DNA of 64,000 nt from Aquitalea aquatilis. GTDB lineage: Bacteria > Pseudomonadota > Gammaproteobacteria > Burkholderiales > Chromobacteriaceae. The DNA lies in contig NZ_CP039731.1 in assembly GCF_005155025.1 (NCBI RefSeq), positions 2,914,001 through 2,978,000 on the forward strand, read 5' to 3'. A program made the translations under genes and the position numbers. Shown piece after piece: positions 46,198 through 55,128 of the stretch; position 1 is the first letter of the stretch, and each line of letters begins with the position of its first letter. The notes under the pieces were generated by a model. It was given only the letters and a program-made list of their open reading frames with translations, did not search any database and was not told where the DNA came from.

Positions 46198-46730
46198 TAT
46201 TTTTTATCCTCGATGTATTTGGACAGGAACAGGCTTTGCGCGATGACGAATACCACCATCAGGCCCAGACTGCCGAACAGCTTGAAGCTCAGCCAGATTT
46301 CACGGCTGAAGTTGAAGGCAACATACAGATTCAGTGCGCCCATGGCGCTGAAGAAGGCGGCCCAGGCATAGGCCAGCTTGCGCCAGATGACTTGTGGCAG
46401 CTGGATTTGTTCGCCCATCAGCAGTTTCAGGCCGTTCTTGCCCAGCAGGTCGCTGACCAGCAGGGCAATGGCCATCAGCCAGTACAGCACGGTGAATTTC
46501 CAGATGATGAACAGATCGTTGTGCGAAATGACGGTAGCCGCACCCAGGGTGACGCTGAGGATCAGGTTGATCCACTGCATGGCGTCCACCTTGCGGTGTT
46601 TGAACCAAGTCCAGGCGAACAGCAAGGCGGTGGCGGCAACCAGCACCTTGGTGGCGAGGAACATGTCGTGGGTGATCAGGTAACTGCCGAAAAACAGGGC
46701 TACCGGAAGAAAGTCGGATAAAAATTTCAT
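46197..46730 (-). CDS. yciB: Inner membrane septation/intermembrane protein YciB
   Basis: A 177-residue protein with five hydrophobic helices, nearly the length of E. coli YciB (179). Markers are [48 protein letters not shown] and the late [12 protein letters not shown]. YciB is linked to cell division and envelope integrity. The start at 46730 is the family start; an ATG 12 codons upstream is also in frame. It is the first gene of the yciB-yciI-bolA-ppiC-ppiC run. Confidence 0.9.
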   Translation of the reverse strand: MKFLSDFLPVALFFGSYLITHDMFLATKVLVAATALLFAWTWFKHRKVDAMQWINLILSVTLGAATVISHNDLFIIWKFTVLYWLMAIALLVSDLLGKNGLKLLMGEQIQLPQVIWRKLAYAWAAFFSAMGALNLYVAFNFSREIWLSFKLFGSLGLMVVFVIAQSLFLSKYIEDKK

Positions 46731-46798
46731 GCGGCTGATTATGGGGGCAGCCTGCCCGTTATACAAGACAGGGCAAGGCTGACGTCATGTTGAAAATG

Positions 46799-47740
46799 TT
46801 AACGATTGCTTTGCTTCACCACGCTTAGGGCGGTGGCCACCAGCGAGCTGACATCGGCCACATTGGCGGGCAGGATGACGGTGTTGTTCTGCTTGGCCAG
46901 CTGGGCGAAGGCCGCGACATATTGCTCGGCTACCTTCAGGTTGACCGCTTCGATGCCGCCGTCCACCTTGATCGACTCGGCCACGCGGCGCACGGCGTCG
47001 GCCGTGGCATCGGCCACCAGGCGCAGTGCCTCGGCCTCGCCCTGGGCCTTGTTGATGGCGGCCTGCTTGTTGCCTTCGGAATTATTGATGGTGGCCTGCA
47101 TCTCGCCCTGTGATTTCTGGATGGCTGCTTCGCGGGCACCGTTGGCCAGGTTGATCTGCTCCATCTTCACCCCTTCGGACTGGGCGATGCGGGCGCGCTT
47201 TTCCCGCTCGGCGGTGATCTGTGCCTGCATCGAGTGCAGGATGTCCTGCGGCGGTACCAGGTCCTTGATTTCATAGCGCAATACCTTCACCCCCCAGTTG
47301 ATGGCGGCTTCATCGAGCGAGGCCACCACGATCTGGTTGATCTCGTCGCGTTCTTCGAAGGTTTTGTCCAGTTCCATCTTGCCGATGACCGAGCGCAGCG
47401 TGGTTTGCGACAGCTGGGTGATGGCCAGCAGGTAGTCGCTGGTGCCATAGGACGCGCGCTGCGGATCGGTGACCTGGAAGTACAGGATGCCGTCCACTTT
47501 CAGCTGGGTATTGTCGCGGGTGATGCAGATCTGGCTGGGTACATCCAGCGGTACTTCCTTCAGGCTGTGCTTGTAGGCCAGGCGGTCGATGAAGGGGATG
47601 AGGATGTTGAGGCCCGGCGTCAGCGTGGCGTGATAACGGCCCAGGCGTTCGACAATATAGGCATGCTGCTGCGGGACTACCTTGACCGACTTGATGATGA
47701 ATACCACTACGGCCAGGAACAGAATGATGACGAATTCCAT
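46799..47740 (-). CDS. SPFH/band-7 membrane protein, paraslipin/QmcA type
   Basis: A 313-residue protein with one N-terminal helix (FVIILFLAVVVFIIKSV) and an SPFH domain (about 25-175): RLGRYHATLTPGLNILIPFIDRL, VDGILYFQVTDP and the end of the domain at EIKDLVPPQDI. A long helical coiled coil rich in A, Q and E follows (about 175-260). Such proteins oligomerise into membrane microdomain scaffolds. The NfeD partner gene ends 2 bp upstream on the same strand. Confidence 0.9.
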   Translation of the reverse strand: MEFVIILFLAVVVFIIKSVKVVPQQHAYIVERLGRYHATLTPGLNILIPFIDRLAYKHSLKEVPLDVPSQICITRDNTQLKVDGILYFQVTDPQRASYGTSDYLLAITQLSQTTLRSVIGKMELDKTFEERDEINQIVVASLDEAAINWGVKVLRYEIKDLVPPQDILHSMQAQITAEREKRARIAQSEGVKMEQINLANGAREAAIQKSQGEMQATINNSEGNKQAAINKAQGEAEALRLVADATADAVRRVAESIKVDGGIEAVNLKVAEQYVAAFAQLAKQNNTVILPANVADVSSLVATALSVVKQSNR

Positions 47741-47742
47741 GA

Positions 47743-48180
47743 TTATCGGGTTTCCGTTTGCGTGAGGGAGAGAATCAGCACATTGCCGTCGCGGCTATGG
47801 ATATAAGCCTGCATGCCTACCTGCCAGGGGCCGTCACCGGCAAGCTGAGCCTGCCATTCGGTGCCGCGATAATGTACACGGGCCAGTCCGCCATCCAGCA
47901 GTGCGCTGATGCGTACCGTCTGGCCGATATCAGGATCATCCGCCGGCCGAATAGTGTGATTGCTGCGGCGCTGACGGGTGCGCCAGCGTGCCACGCAGAA
48001 CACCCCGATGCTGCCGCTAAGGCTGGCCAGCAACCAGCAGATCGCCTCGCTGGCACCGGCCAGGCTACCCAGCCCGGCAACCGCCAGGGCAATCGCCAGC
48101 ACCAGCAGGTAGAAGGTGCCCGACATGAATTCTGCAATCAGTGCCAGCAGGGCGGCGACCAGCCAGATGGTATGGGTCAA
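47743..48180 (-). CDS. NfeD-like membrane protein
   Basis: A 145-residue short-form NfeD protein: hydrophobic helices (about 3-65), then a C-terminal OB-fold domain (DDPDIGQTVRISALLDGGLARVHYRGTEWQAQLAGD). NfeD proteins partner with SPFH proteins in the same operon, as here: it lies 2 bp before the paraslipin gene. The two are proposed to organise membrane domains or regulate membrane proteolysis. A 42-residue membrane protein gene lies 67 bp upstream. Confidence 0.88.
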   Translation of the reverse strand: MTHTIWLVAALLALIAEFMSGTFYLLVLAIALAVAGLGSLAGASEAICWLLASLSGSIGVFCVARWRTRQRRSNHTIRPADDPDIGQTVRISALLDGGLARVHYRGTEWQAQLAGDGPWQVGMQAYIHSRDGNVLILSLTQTETR

Positions 48181-48247
48181 GGTTAAGCGTCTTTCATGAC
48201 GATAGATTTGGCATTCTCATGCCGAATGCGGCGGCTGACAACTGCTT

Positions 48248-48376
48248 TCAGTAGTGATCACGGTCGGGCAGGTATCTGGCCAGCACGGCTTCTTGTTCCC
48301 TATCAAGCCAGCACTTGTCCAGTGCCAGCCAGAGTGCTTCCACTAACAGGGCAAGGACAATCAGCAGGGCTTGCAT
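48248..48376 (-). CDS. Small 42-residue membrane protein
   Basis: Starts at an ATG with GGGAG 8 bp upstream. It has a hydrophobic helix (ALLIVLALLVEALWLAL, residues 3-19) followed by a charged tail ending RDHY. It precedes NfeD and the paraslipin on the same strand by 67 bp, so it may be the first gene of that operon. I recognise no family. A good ribosome site, membrane character and position support it, but 42 codons can occur by chance. Confidence 0.45.
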   Translation of the reverse strand: MQALLIVLALLVEALWLALDKCWLDREQEAVLARYLPDRDHY

Positions 48377-48482
48377 GGTGTGGCTCCCTTTGGTGATGTT
48401 GGCCTGCTTGCGCAGGCAGCTGGTGTGGAATGGCGTTACCATGCAGGCCAATCCATCAGCTTTGACCATGGAAAGCGTAATA

Positions 48483-49073
48483 ATGTTTCAGCTGGCAGCG
48501 CCTGTCGTGGCGGAAATCGAAATCAAGAAAAGCCGCTTCATCGCCGCTTTGTATCCGGTACAGAGCCGGGATGAGGCCCTGGTGCATCTGGCCGCCCTGC
48601 GGCGACAATGGCCTGATGCCCGCCATTACTGTGCGGTGCTGCTGGTGAGTGGTGACTCCATGCTGGATGATGACGGCGAGCCGTCCGGTACGGCGGCCCG
48701 CCCCATGTACAACGTGTTGATGCACAAGCAACTGCACAATGTACTGGCGGTGGTGGTGCGCTATTTCGGCGGTATCAAGCTGGGGGCGGGTGGCCTGGTG
48801 CGCGCCTATACCCAGGCGGTCAATGCGGCATTGCAAACGGCGCTGCTGCAGCCGGTGGTGCTGATGCAAAGCTGTCTGGCCCGGGTGGGTTTTGCCAGTG
48901 AATCACGCTTGCGCCATTGCTGTGCCGAGCTGGCAATCAGTGTGATCGCGGTCGAATATGGCGAGCATGTCGTGTTGACGCTGTCGATGCCGCAGGCGCA
49001 GAGCCAGGCGCTGCAAACTCGCTTGTACGATCTGCTGGCGGGTGAGGTATATTTCATGACGGATGAGAGTTGA
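48483..49073 (+). CDS. IMPACT family protein (YigZ-like)
   Basis: A 196-residue two-domain protein. The N-terminal UPF0029/IMPACT domain begins EIEIKKSRFIAALYPVQSRDEAL and contains DDDGEPSGTAARPMYNVLM and VVRYFGGIKLGAGGLVRAY; the second domain (about 120-195) has the DUF1949-like ferredoxin fold. The family is conserved from bacteria to man but its bacterial role is not settled. The ATG at 48483 has GGAAAG 7 bp upstream; another at 48468 is in frame. It diverges from the small membrane protein gene. Confidence 0.9.
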   Translation: MFQLAAPVVAEIEIKKSRFIAALYPVQSRDEALVHLAALRRQWPDARHYCAVLLVSGDSMLDDDGEPSGTAARPMYNVLMHKQLHNVLAVVVRYFGGIKLGAGGLVRAYTQAVNAALQTALLQPVVLMQSCLARVGFASESRLRHCCAELAISVIAVEYGEHVVLTLSMPQAQSQALQTRLYDLLAGEVYFMTDES

Positions 49074-49139
49074 TGTGGCCTGTCGCCGCGGGGTGGCAGG
49101 TTTGTATCGCGGGTATGTTTTGATCTCGGGGAGAAAATA

Positions 49140-50069
49140 ATGTCGCAACAGCAATACCGCCTGGTAACGCGCAGTGATTTTGACGGCCTGGTCTGCGCCG
49201 TGCTGCTGAACGAGCTGGGCATGGTGAATGAAATCAAGTTTGTTCACCCCAAGGATATGCAGGATGGCAAGGTGGAAATCACCGAACGTGATATCACCAC
49301 CAATCTGCCGTATGTGCCGGGCGCCTATCTGGCCTTTGATCACCACCTGTCGGAGACGCTGCGCAACGGCCAGCACGATAACCACATCATCGATCCGTCA
49401 GCACCATCCGCGGCGCGTGTGGTGTACGACCATTTCGGCGGCAAGCAGGTGTTTACCCGTATCAGCGACGAAATGATGGATGCGGTGGACAAGGCCGATT
49501 CTGCCCAGTTTTCCCGCGACGAAATCCTTAATCCAACGGGTTGGGTATTGCTCAATTACCTGATGGATGCCCGCACCGGGCTGGGCCGTTTCCGCAATTT
49601 CACCGTCAGCAACTATCAACTGATGATGGACCTGATCGGCTATTGCCGCGATCACAGTATTGAAGAAATTCTGGCCCTGCCCGACGTCAAGGAGCGGGTT
49701 GATCTGTATCGGGAATACGAAGAGCAGGCCCGCGAACAGATCCAGCGCTGTGCCCAGGTGCATGACAATCTGCTGCTGCTTGATCTGCTGCAGGAAGAAA
49801 CCATCTACCCGGCCAACCGCTTTCTGGTCTATGCCATGTACCCGCAGTGCAATATCTCCATCCACATGATGTGGGGTCTGAACAAGCAGAACATCGTGTT
49901 TGCCACCGGCAAGTCGATCATCGACCGCGGCTGCCGTACCAATGTTGGCGCGCTGATGCTGCAATACGGCGGTGGTGGCCATGAGGCAGCCGGTACTTGC
50001 CAGATTGGCGTCGAGCAATATGAAGATGTACGTGACGAGCTGATCGCCCGCATTTGTGCAGAGGGTTGA
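49140..50069 (+). CDS. DHH-family phosphoesterase
   Basis: A 309-residue DHH/DHHA1-type hydrolase. Motif RSDFDGLVCAVLL near residue 10, FDHHLSETLRN near 62 and the DHHA1 glycine-rich end GGGGHEAAGTCQIG near 280 are clear. Metal-dependent members degrade nanoRNA, cyclic dinucleotides or polyphosphate. The exact substrate cannot be assigned. GGGGAGA 5 bp upstream supports the start. It lies about 65 bp after the IMPACT gene and could be co-transcribed. Confidence 0.85.
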   Translation: MSQQQYRLVTRSDFDGLVCAVLLNELGMVNEIKFVHPKDMQDGKVEITERDITTNLPYVPGAYLAFDHHLSETLRNGQHDNHIIDPSAPSAARVVYDHFGGKQVFTRISDEMMDAVDKADSAQFSRDEILNPTGWVLLNYLMDARTGLGRFRNFTVSNYQLMMDLIGYCRDHSIEEILALPDVKERVDLYREYEEQAREQIQRCAQVHDNLLLLDLLQEETIYPANRFLVYAMYPQCNISIHMMWGLNKQNIVFATGKSIIDRGCRTNVGALMLQYGGGGHEAAGTCQIGVEQYEDVRDELIARICAEG

Positions 50070-50085
50070 AGCCCGGCAAGGCGTG

Positions 50086-50118
50086 AAAAGGGGCCGCTGC
50101 ATTGCAGTGGCCCCTTTT
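50086..50118. terminator. Bidirectional terminator between the DHH and HAD genes
   Basis: Stem AAAAGGGGCCGCTGC with GCAGTGGCCCCTTTT between convergent genes (one mismatch). Confidence 0.85.
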
Positions 50119-50134
50119 CCTTGGGAGCAGTGGT

Positions 50135-50794
50135 TTACAGTGTCTGTAGCAGTGCCAAGGCCTGGTGCAGGTCTTCGCATACCGCCAGCGCACCGGCTGT
50201 TTCATGTGCGGCTGGCTTGACCATGTCCGGCACCAGAATCACCCGCATGCCGGCAGCCAGCGCCGCCTGCATGCCGATCAGCGAATCTTCCAGTACCACG
50301 CAGGCTTGCGGTGTGATGTCCAGCAGGGCTGCTGCGGCCAGATAGACGTCTGGTGCGGGTTTGGTATTGGCTACTTCGTCGCCGGCAACGGTGTGCTGGA
50401 AATAAGGCCCCAGCCCGGTACGTTGCAGTTTGAGATCACACATCAGGCGCTGGGTGGAGGTGGCCACTGCGTGTGGAATGGCCTGGCTTTGCACCCAGTC
50501 CAGCACCTCGATGATGCCGGTCTTGAGCTTGAGTTCACCCGTGCTCATCAGCTGATGGTAGTGGTGGCGGCAGCGCTGGCTCAGTTTCTCGGCAAGGCTA
50601 CGGTCCTGAAAGTGGGCAGCGACATGGTCGAGGCTCTTGTTTACCGACAGCCCGACCATGCCCAGGATCACATGTTCGGGGATGGGAACGCCGATTTCAG
50701 CGGCAGCGCGCAGCCAGGACTGGCCGCTGACGCTCTCGGTGTCGATCATCAGACCATCCATGTCGAACAGGATGGCTTGCATGTTTGAATTCAT
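50135..50794 (-). CDS. HAD-superfamily phosphatase/phosphoglucomutase-like hydrolase
   Basis: A 219-residue HAD subfamily I protein. The nucleophile motif is DMDGLMIDTES (D10 nucleophile, D12 acid/base), a cap domain follows, then motif II threonine in VATSTQ, motif III lysine in VANTKPAPD and motif IV VVLEDSLIGMQAA. It is similar to sugar-phosphate phosphatases and beta-phosphoglucomutases; the presence of D12 fits either. Divergent from the ParA-like gene about 100 bp away. Confidence 0.85.
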   Translation of the reverse strand: MNSNMQAILFDMDGLMIDTESVSGQSWLRAAAEIGVPIPEHVILGMVGLSVNKSLDHVAAHFQDRSLAEKLSQRCRHHYHQLMSTGELKLKTGIIEVLDWVQSQAIPHAVATSTQRLMCDLKLQRTGLGPYFQHTVAGDEVANTKPAPDVYLAAAALLDITPQACVVLEDSLIGMQAALAAGMRVILVPDMVKPAAHETAGALAVCEDLHQALALLQTL

Positions 50795-50898
50795 TGGTTT
50801 GCTTTCCTCCAGCGTGTCAGCCTAATGTGGCAAGCCCCTGCCTGCAAGCATGATGACTCTGGTATAGTGGGTCGATCACCAAGTGAGCGAGGTCCATT

Positions 50899-51549
50899 GT
50901 GCAGTCTGTGCTGGTAGCGAATCCTAAGGGTGGTAGTGGCAAGTCAACTTTAGCCACCAATCTGGCAGGTTACTTTGCCTGTTCCGGTCGTAATGTCATG
51001 CTGGGCGACGTGGATCGTCAGCAGTCCTCATTGCGCTGGTTGCAGGAAAGGGCTCCGACATTGCCGGCGATTCAGGGCTGGGAAGTGTCTGCCGGTACGC
51101 CGGCCAAGCCGCCCAAGGGGACTGAAGTCATCGTTCTGGACAGTGGTGCCGGCTTGCACGGCAAAAAAATGGCCTCCCTGATCGCGCGGGTCGAGCGCAT
51201 CATCATCCCGATTCAGCCTTCTCCTTTCGATATGTGGGCCAGTGGCGAGTTTTTTGAACAGCTGCTGGCGGAAAAAGCGGTCCGCAAGAACAAGGTATTC
51301 ATGGCTGTAGTTGGCATGCGGGTTGATCCGCGCACCCGTTCGGCCAAGGAGCTGGAGCGTTTTCTGGCCGAGCACGATGTGCCGGTACTGAGCTGGCTGC
51401 GTGATACCCAGCTGTATGTGCAGGCGGCGGCTTCTGGCATGACCTTGTTCGACTTGCCAGCTTCGCGCACCCAGAAGGATAGGGATGCCTGGAAGCCCAT
51501 TTTGCAGTGGTTGGGCGAGCCGCAAGATGGTTGCTGGTTCGATAAATAA
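50899..51549 (+). CDS. Orphan ParA/MinD-family ATPase
   Basis: A 216-residue deviant-Walker-A ATPase: KGGSGKST at 10-17 with the signature lysine K10, DVDRQQSS at switch I, and LDSGAGLH at Walker B, where SGAG replaces the usual TPAG. The start is GTG (50899) with GAGG upstream. No ParB-type gene or centromere repeat adjoins it. It may position a cellular cargo (chemoreceptor, flagellar, or polar proteins) rather than partition DNA. A long gap and a strong promoter for guaC follow. Confidence 0.82.
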   Translation: MQSVLVANPKGGSGKSTLATNLAGYFACSGRNVMLGDVDRQQSSLRWLQERAPTLPAIQGWEVSAGTPAKPPKGTEVIVLDSGAGLHGKKMASLIARVERIIIPIQPSPFDMWASGEFFEQLLAEKAVRKNKVFMAVVGMRVDPRTRSAKELERFLAEHDVPVLSWLRDTQLYVQAAASGMTLFDLPASRTQKDRDAWKPILQWLGEPQDGCWFDK

Positions 51550-51550
51550 A

Positions 51551-51602
51551 TCTTCACTTGAAGAAATAATTGCTTGACGTGAAGAAATTGCCGGCGTAGA
51601 TT
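51551..51602 (+). promoter_or_regulatory. guaC promoter with an adjoining palindrome
   Basis: TTGACG (51574-51579), a 17-bp spacer and TAGATT (51597-51602) form a good sigma70 promoter. Just upstream is a perfect 6-bp inverted repeat TCTTCA-CT-TGAAGA (51551-51564), and a related half-site GTGAAGAAAT follows the -35. Repression or activation by a purine-responsive regulator is possible but unproven. Confidence 0.6.
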
Positions 51603-51652
51603 TGGTTCGACATTGCGTGCGAGCCCAAGAGAGGCGTCGCAGGAGAATCCGT

Positions 51653-51682
51653 AAACGGGAGCCCATGAGGCTCCCGTTTTTT
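51653..51682 (+). terminator. Intrinsic terminator inside the guaC leader
   Basis: Perfect 11-bp stem AAACGGGAGCC-CATGA-GGCTCCCGTTT followed by TTT, 50 bp before the guaC ATG and 50 bp after the predicted promoter start. A smaller hairpin (GCGAGCC with GGCGTCGC, about 51619-51640) lies between. The arrangement looks like an attenuator. Confidence 0.75.
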
Positions 51683-51731
51683 ATTGGGGCCCCTGCATTT
51701 TTATCGACTACAGCCTGAAGGGAATACTTGC

Positions 51732-52682
51732 ATGATTACTACCGAACTGAACTATGGCGACGTGTACCTCGTCCCCAAGAAAACCGTTGTCGACAGCCGC
51801 AAGGAGTGCGATACCTCGGTGCAATTCGGACCGCGTCGCTTTGACATGCCGATCTACCCTTCGAATATGAAATCGGTAGTCGATGAGGAAACCTGCGAAG
51901 CGTTTGCCCGCCTGGGCTGGTTCTACACCATGCACCGCTTCAATGTGGATGCTTGCCGCTTTACGGCAGCCATGCAGGAAAAAGGGCTGTTTGCTTCCAT
52001 CAGTGTTGGCGTCAACGACGATACCTTGCAGCAACTGGCTGAGCTGAAAGCCGCCGGTCTGACGCCGGAATACATCACCCTGGACGTGGCCAATGCCTGG
52101 TGTGTCAAGGCCGAGCGCATGATCAAGCACATCAAGCAGCAGTTTCCCGGCAGCTTCCTGATTGGCGGCAATATCGCCACGGCCGAGGCAGCGCGTGATC
52201 TGGAAAGCTGGGGCTGCGATGCCATCAAGGCGGGGATTGCCGGTGGTCGTGTCTGCATTACCAAGAACAAGACCGGCTTTCATCGCCCGATGGTGAGTAC
52301 GGTCAAGGACTGCGCTGCTGCGGTGCAGGTGCCGGTGATTGCCGATGGTGGCATCGTCGAGCATGGCGACATGGCCAAGGCCTTGGCCTGTGGTGCCAGC
52401 ATGATCATGGCGGGCTCGCTGTTCGCCGGCTATGACGAGTCTGCCGGTGAAATTGTTGAAATCAACGGCAAGCATTACAAGGAGTACTTTGGCAGCGCCT
52501 CGCAGTTCAACAAGGGGGCTTATGTGAATGTCGAGGGCAAGAAAATCCTGGTGGAATACAAGGGGAGTATTGGCAAGCTGCTGCGTGAACTGAAGGAAGA
52601 CCTGCAGTCATCGGTGAGCTATGCCGGCGGCCGTGATTTGGCAGCCTTGAAAAGCGCAGCCATGATCCAGGTTTCTCGCTGA
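51732..52682 (+). CDS. guaC: GMP reductase (Bacillus-type)
   Basis: Reduces GMP to IMP with NADPH in purine salvage; a 316-residue TIM-barrel enzyme of the IMPDH/GMPR family. The catalytic cysteine is C175 in GIAGGRVCITKNKTG; the phosphate-binding glycines follow in VIADGGIVEHGDMAKALACGASMIMAGSLF. It lacks the CBS domains of IMP dehydrogenase. AAGGGAA lies 8 bp before the ATG. Expression probably passes through the leader terminator upstream. Confidence 0.92.
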   Translation: MITTELNYGDVYLVPKKTVVDSRKECDTSVQFGPRRFDMPIYPSNMKSVVDEETCEAFARLGWFYTMHRFNVDACRFTAAMQEKGLFASISVGVNDDTLQQLAELKAAGLTPEYITLDVANAWCVKAERMIKHIKQQFPGSFLIGGNIATAEAARDLESWGCDAIKAGIAGGRVCITKNKTGFHRPMVSTVKDCAAAVQVPVIADGGIVEHGDMAKALACGASMIMAGSLFAGYDESAGEIVEINGKHYKEYFGSASQFNKGAYVNVEGKKILVEYKGSIGKLLRELKEDLQSSVSYAGGRDLAALKSAAMIQVSR

Positions 52683-52745
52683 AACTGTCTGTTGCTCAGG
52701 TCGCCAGTTTGTGTACTGGCGCTTGGTGCCAGCTGTTAATCCATA

Positions 52746-52768
52746 CCCGCCTTGCGCGGGTTTTTATT
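52746..52768 (+). terminator. Terminator after guaC
   Basis: Short GC-rich stem CCCGC with GCGGG followed by TTTTTATTT. Confidence 0.75.
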
Positions 52769-52890
52769 TGTGCACGTGGCTGGTAATTGATGGCAGGTTT
52801 CATATGCTAAGGCTAGTGCTTTGTTGTTAGAATGAGCTGATTAAATAATTTGTTTCAAATAATTAAAATTAGCGTAAGAAAACACATCAA

Positions 52891-54498
52891 ATGAAGATCA
52901 ATCTGCCTGTCACCACCAATGAGTTGAGCGTCGATCCTGTCAATCCCATCGTCACCAAGACGGATGTGAAGGGCAGCATCACTTACGCCAACCGTGCCTT
53001 TATTGAAATCAGCGGTTTTAGCGAAGCTGAGCTGCTGGGCAAGAACCACAATATGGTGCGGCATCCGGACATGCCGGTGGAAGCCTTCGCTGACTTGTGG
53101 GATACGGTAAAGGCAGGCAAACCCTGGCGCGGCATTGTGAAAAATCGGGCCAAGAACGGTGACTTCTACTGGGTGGAAGCCTATGTCACGCCGATTACCG
53201 AGCACGGCCGCATCGTGGGTTATATGTCGGTACGCTCCAGGCCGTCACGGCAGGATGTGGACGGGGCGGCTGCGCTATACCGGCAAGTGATGGACAAGCA
53301 GGCGACCCTGCCTTCCACGCTGCAGCGCTATGCCAGGCAGCGCGATGTGCTGAAAATCGCCCCGGTACTGGCCTTGCTTGGCTCGACAGTAGCCGTGGTT
53401 TCGTTTTTCCTGCCTGACTCCATGCAGCTGGTGCGTGAAACCGTGGGGGTGGGCGGCAGCCTGCTGGCACTGGGGAGTGCTGCCTGGGCTTGGTTGCGCA
53501 TACGTTCTGCGCTGGCTGTGCTGGATGGCCGTTTCCAGGACTTGCAGGAAGGCCGGCTGGATCATGCCATCCAGGCGCATGAAGGTGGCTTGCTGGGCAA
53601 GGTGCTGGCTTCGCTGGAGGCCTTGCGCATTCATTACCGCGCCACCATTGCCGATGTGATGCGCGCCAGCCATTACACCAAGCAGCAGGCACATGGGCTG
53701 CTGGATGACATGCATGCGCTGCAGGAGCGCTCGGTGGAGCAGCGCCAGGGCTTGAATCAGATCAGCCACAATATGGAGTCCCTCAGCCTGGCGGTGCAGG
53801 ATGTGGTGCGCTTGGCCGAACACAATCAGCAAGACTCGCAACACACCCAGCAGGTGGCGCGCGAAGGGCGGCAGACCATGGATGCGGCGACGACAGCGGC
53901 GCAGCGGGCGGTGAGCGTGGTGTCGCAGTCACGTGGTGCCATGGTGGAGCTGGACGAAGCGATGATCCGCATCCGCAGCATGACCACGCTGATCCGCGAG
54001 ATCGCCGATCAGACCAATCTGCTGGCGCTGAACGCGGCCATTGAGGCCGCCCGAGCCGGAGAAATGGGTCGCGGCTTTGCCGTGGTGGCCGATGAGGTAA
54101 GAAAGCTGGCCGAGCGCACCACCAAGACCACAGACTCCATTGGCGGCATCGTCGAGGAAATCGGCAAGATTACCCATTCGGCCGTCAGCAGCATGGATGC
54201 CACGGTGGAGGAGGTGGATGAGGTCAATGGCCAGATCCGTCTGTCGTCCGGCAATCTGCAGGGCCTGATCGAGGCGGCGGAACAGTCCAGCCAGCAGGCG
54301 CAGCAGCTGGCGCGGGAGATGGGCAGCAAGTCCGACTCCATCAATGTGATGGCGGCAGCGCTGGAGCAATTGAATGCGCTGTCCGAACAGGATCTGCACA
54401 CCACGCAGTCGATTGGCGACAGTGCCAGCCATCTGGCCGAGACCTCGGTCGATCTGGCGCAACTGACCGATACCTTTAGTAAATGGCAACAGCGCTGA
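52891..54498 (+). CDS. PAS-domain methyl-accepting chemotaxis protein, Aer-like
   Basis: A 535-residue energy-sensing receptor. The N-terminal PAS domain (about 20-115: [38 protein letters not shown]) resembles the FAD-binding PAS of Aer. One or two membrane helices (about 152-195) and a HAMP-like region follow, then a coiled-coil signalling domain with the hairpin-tip motif [41 protein letters not shown]. It has no C-terminal methylesterase pentapeptide. No large periplasmic domain, so it senses the cell interior. Confidence 0.9.
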   Translation: MKINLPVTTNELSVDPVNPIVTKTDVKGSITYANRAFIEISGFSEAELLGKNHNMVRHPDMPVEAFADLWDTVKAGKPWRGIVKNRAKNGDFYWVEAYVTPITEHGRIVGYMSVRSRPSRQDVDGAAALYRQVMDKQATLPSTLQRYARQRDVLKIAPVLALLGSTVAVVSFFLPDSMQLVRETVGVGGSLLALGSAAWAWLRIRSALAVLDGRFQDLQEGRLDHAIQAHEGGLLGKVLASLEALRIHYRATIADVMRASHYTKQQAHGLLDDMHALQERSVEQRQGLNQISHNMESLSLAVQDVVRLAEHNQQDSQHTQQVAREGRQTMDAATTAAQRAVSVVSQSRGAMVELDEAMIRIRSMTTLIREIADQTNLLALNAAIEAARAGEMGRGFAVVADEVRKLAERTTKTTDSIGGIVEEIGKITHSAVSSMDATVEEVDEVNGQIRLSSGNLQGLIEAAEQSSQQAQQLAREMGSKSDSINVMAAALEQLNALSEQDLHTTQSIGDSASHLAETSVDLAQLTDTFSKWQQR

Positions 54499-54524
54499 GC
54501 GGCTACTGACGCTGGCTGAGCATG

Positions 54525-54561
54525 AAAAAACCTGCCCTCCCTTGCGGACGGCAGGTTTTTT
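54525..54561. terminator. Bidirectional terminator between the chemoreceptor and MaoC-like genes
   Basis: Perfect 12-bp stem AAAAAACCTGCC with GGCAGGTTTTTT between convergent genes. Confidence 0.9.
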
Positions 54562-54583
54562 CATGCGTGGTGACGGGCGGTGC

Positions 54584-55033
54584 TCAGGATGTGGGGTGGC
54601 AGGCAACCCAGATCGAGGTTTCCAGCTGCATGGCGATGTCGTCGTGCTGGTTGCGGGTAGTCCAGCGCAGTTGTACGACGCCAAAACCCGGCTGACTGCT
54701 CGAGCGTTTGCTGGTCAGCACTTCGATTTCCGCACGCAGGGTATCGCCCGGGCGGGTGGGCTGTGGCCAGCGCACTTCCTTGATACCCATGCCGATCAGG
54801 CCATTGGCGACATTTTTCAGCTCGCTGGCGGTGATCAGGCTCATGGTCAGGCTGCTGGTGTGCCAGCCTGATGCCGCCAGCCCGTTGAAAAAGCTGGCCT
54901 TGGCGGCTTCCGGGTCGGTATGGAAGGGTTGCGGGTCGAATTGGCGGGAGAAATGGATGATTTCGTCCTGCGTGATGGTGTGGCTGGCGGTGTGAAACCG
55001 GCGGCCGGCGGTCAGGTCTTCGAAATAGAGCAT
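54584..55033 (-). CDS. MaoC-like hotdog dehydratase
   Basis: A 149-residue R-specific enoyl-CoA hydratase-like protein. The hydratase-2 motif lies in FSRQFDPQPFHTDPEAA near residues 29-45, with catalytic D and H (FDPQPFH). The substrate is unknown; these enzymes can feed polyhydroxyalkanoate synthesis from beta-oxidation. It lies about 95 bp downstream of glnD on the same strand. Confidence 0.82.
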   Translation of the reverse strand: MLYFEDLTAGRRFHTASHTITQDEIIHFSRQFDPQPFHTDPEAAKASFFNGLAASGWHTSSLTMSLITASELKNVANGLIGMGIKEVRWPQPTRPGDTLRAEIEVLTSKRSSSQPGFGVVQLRWTTRNQHDDIAMQLETSIWVACHPTS

Positions 55034-55128
55034 GGCATTACGTTTGCGTAAGTTGATCGCTCAGCATACGGTGGCCGGGGCCTGCGGTCAAAGCCTGTGC
55101 CGGGCTGCGGTGGGCGGCCTGGCAACAT

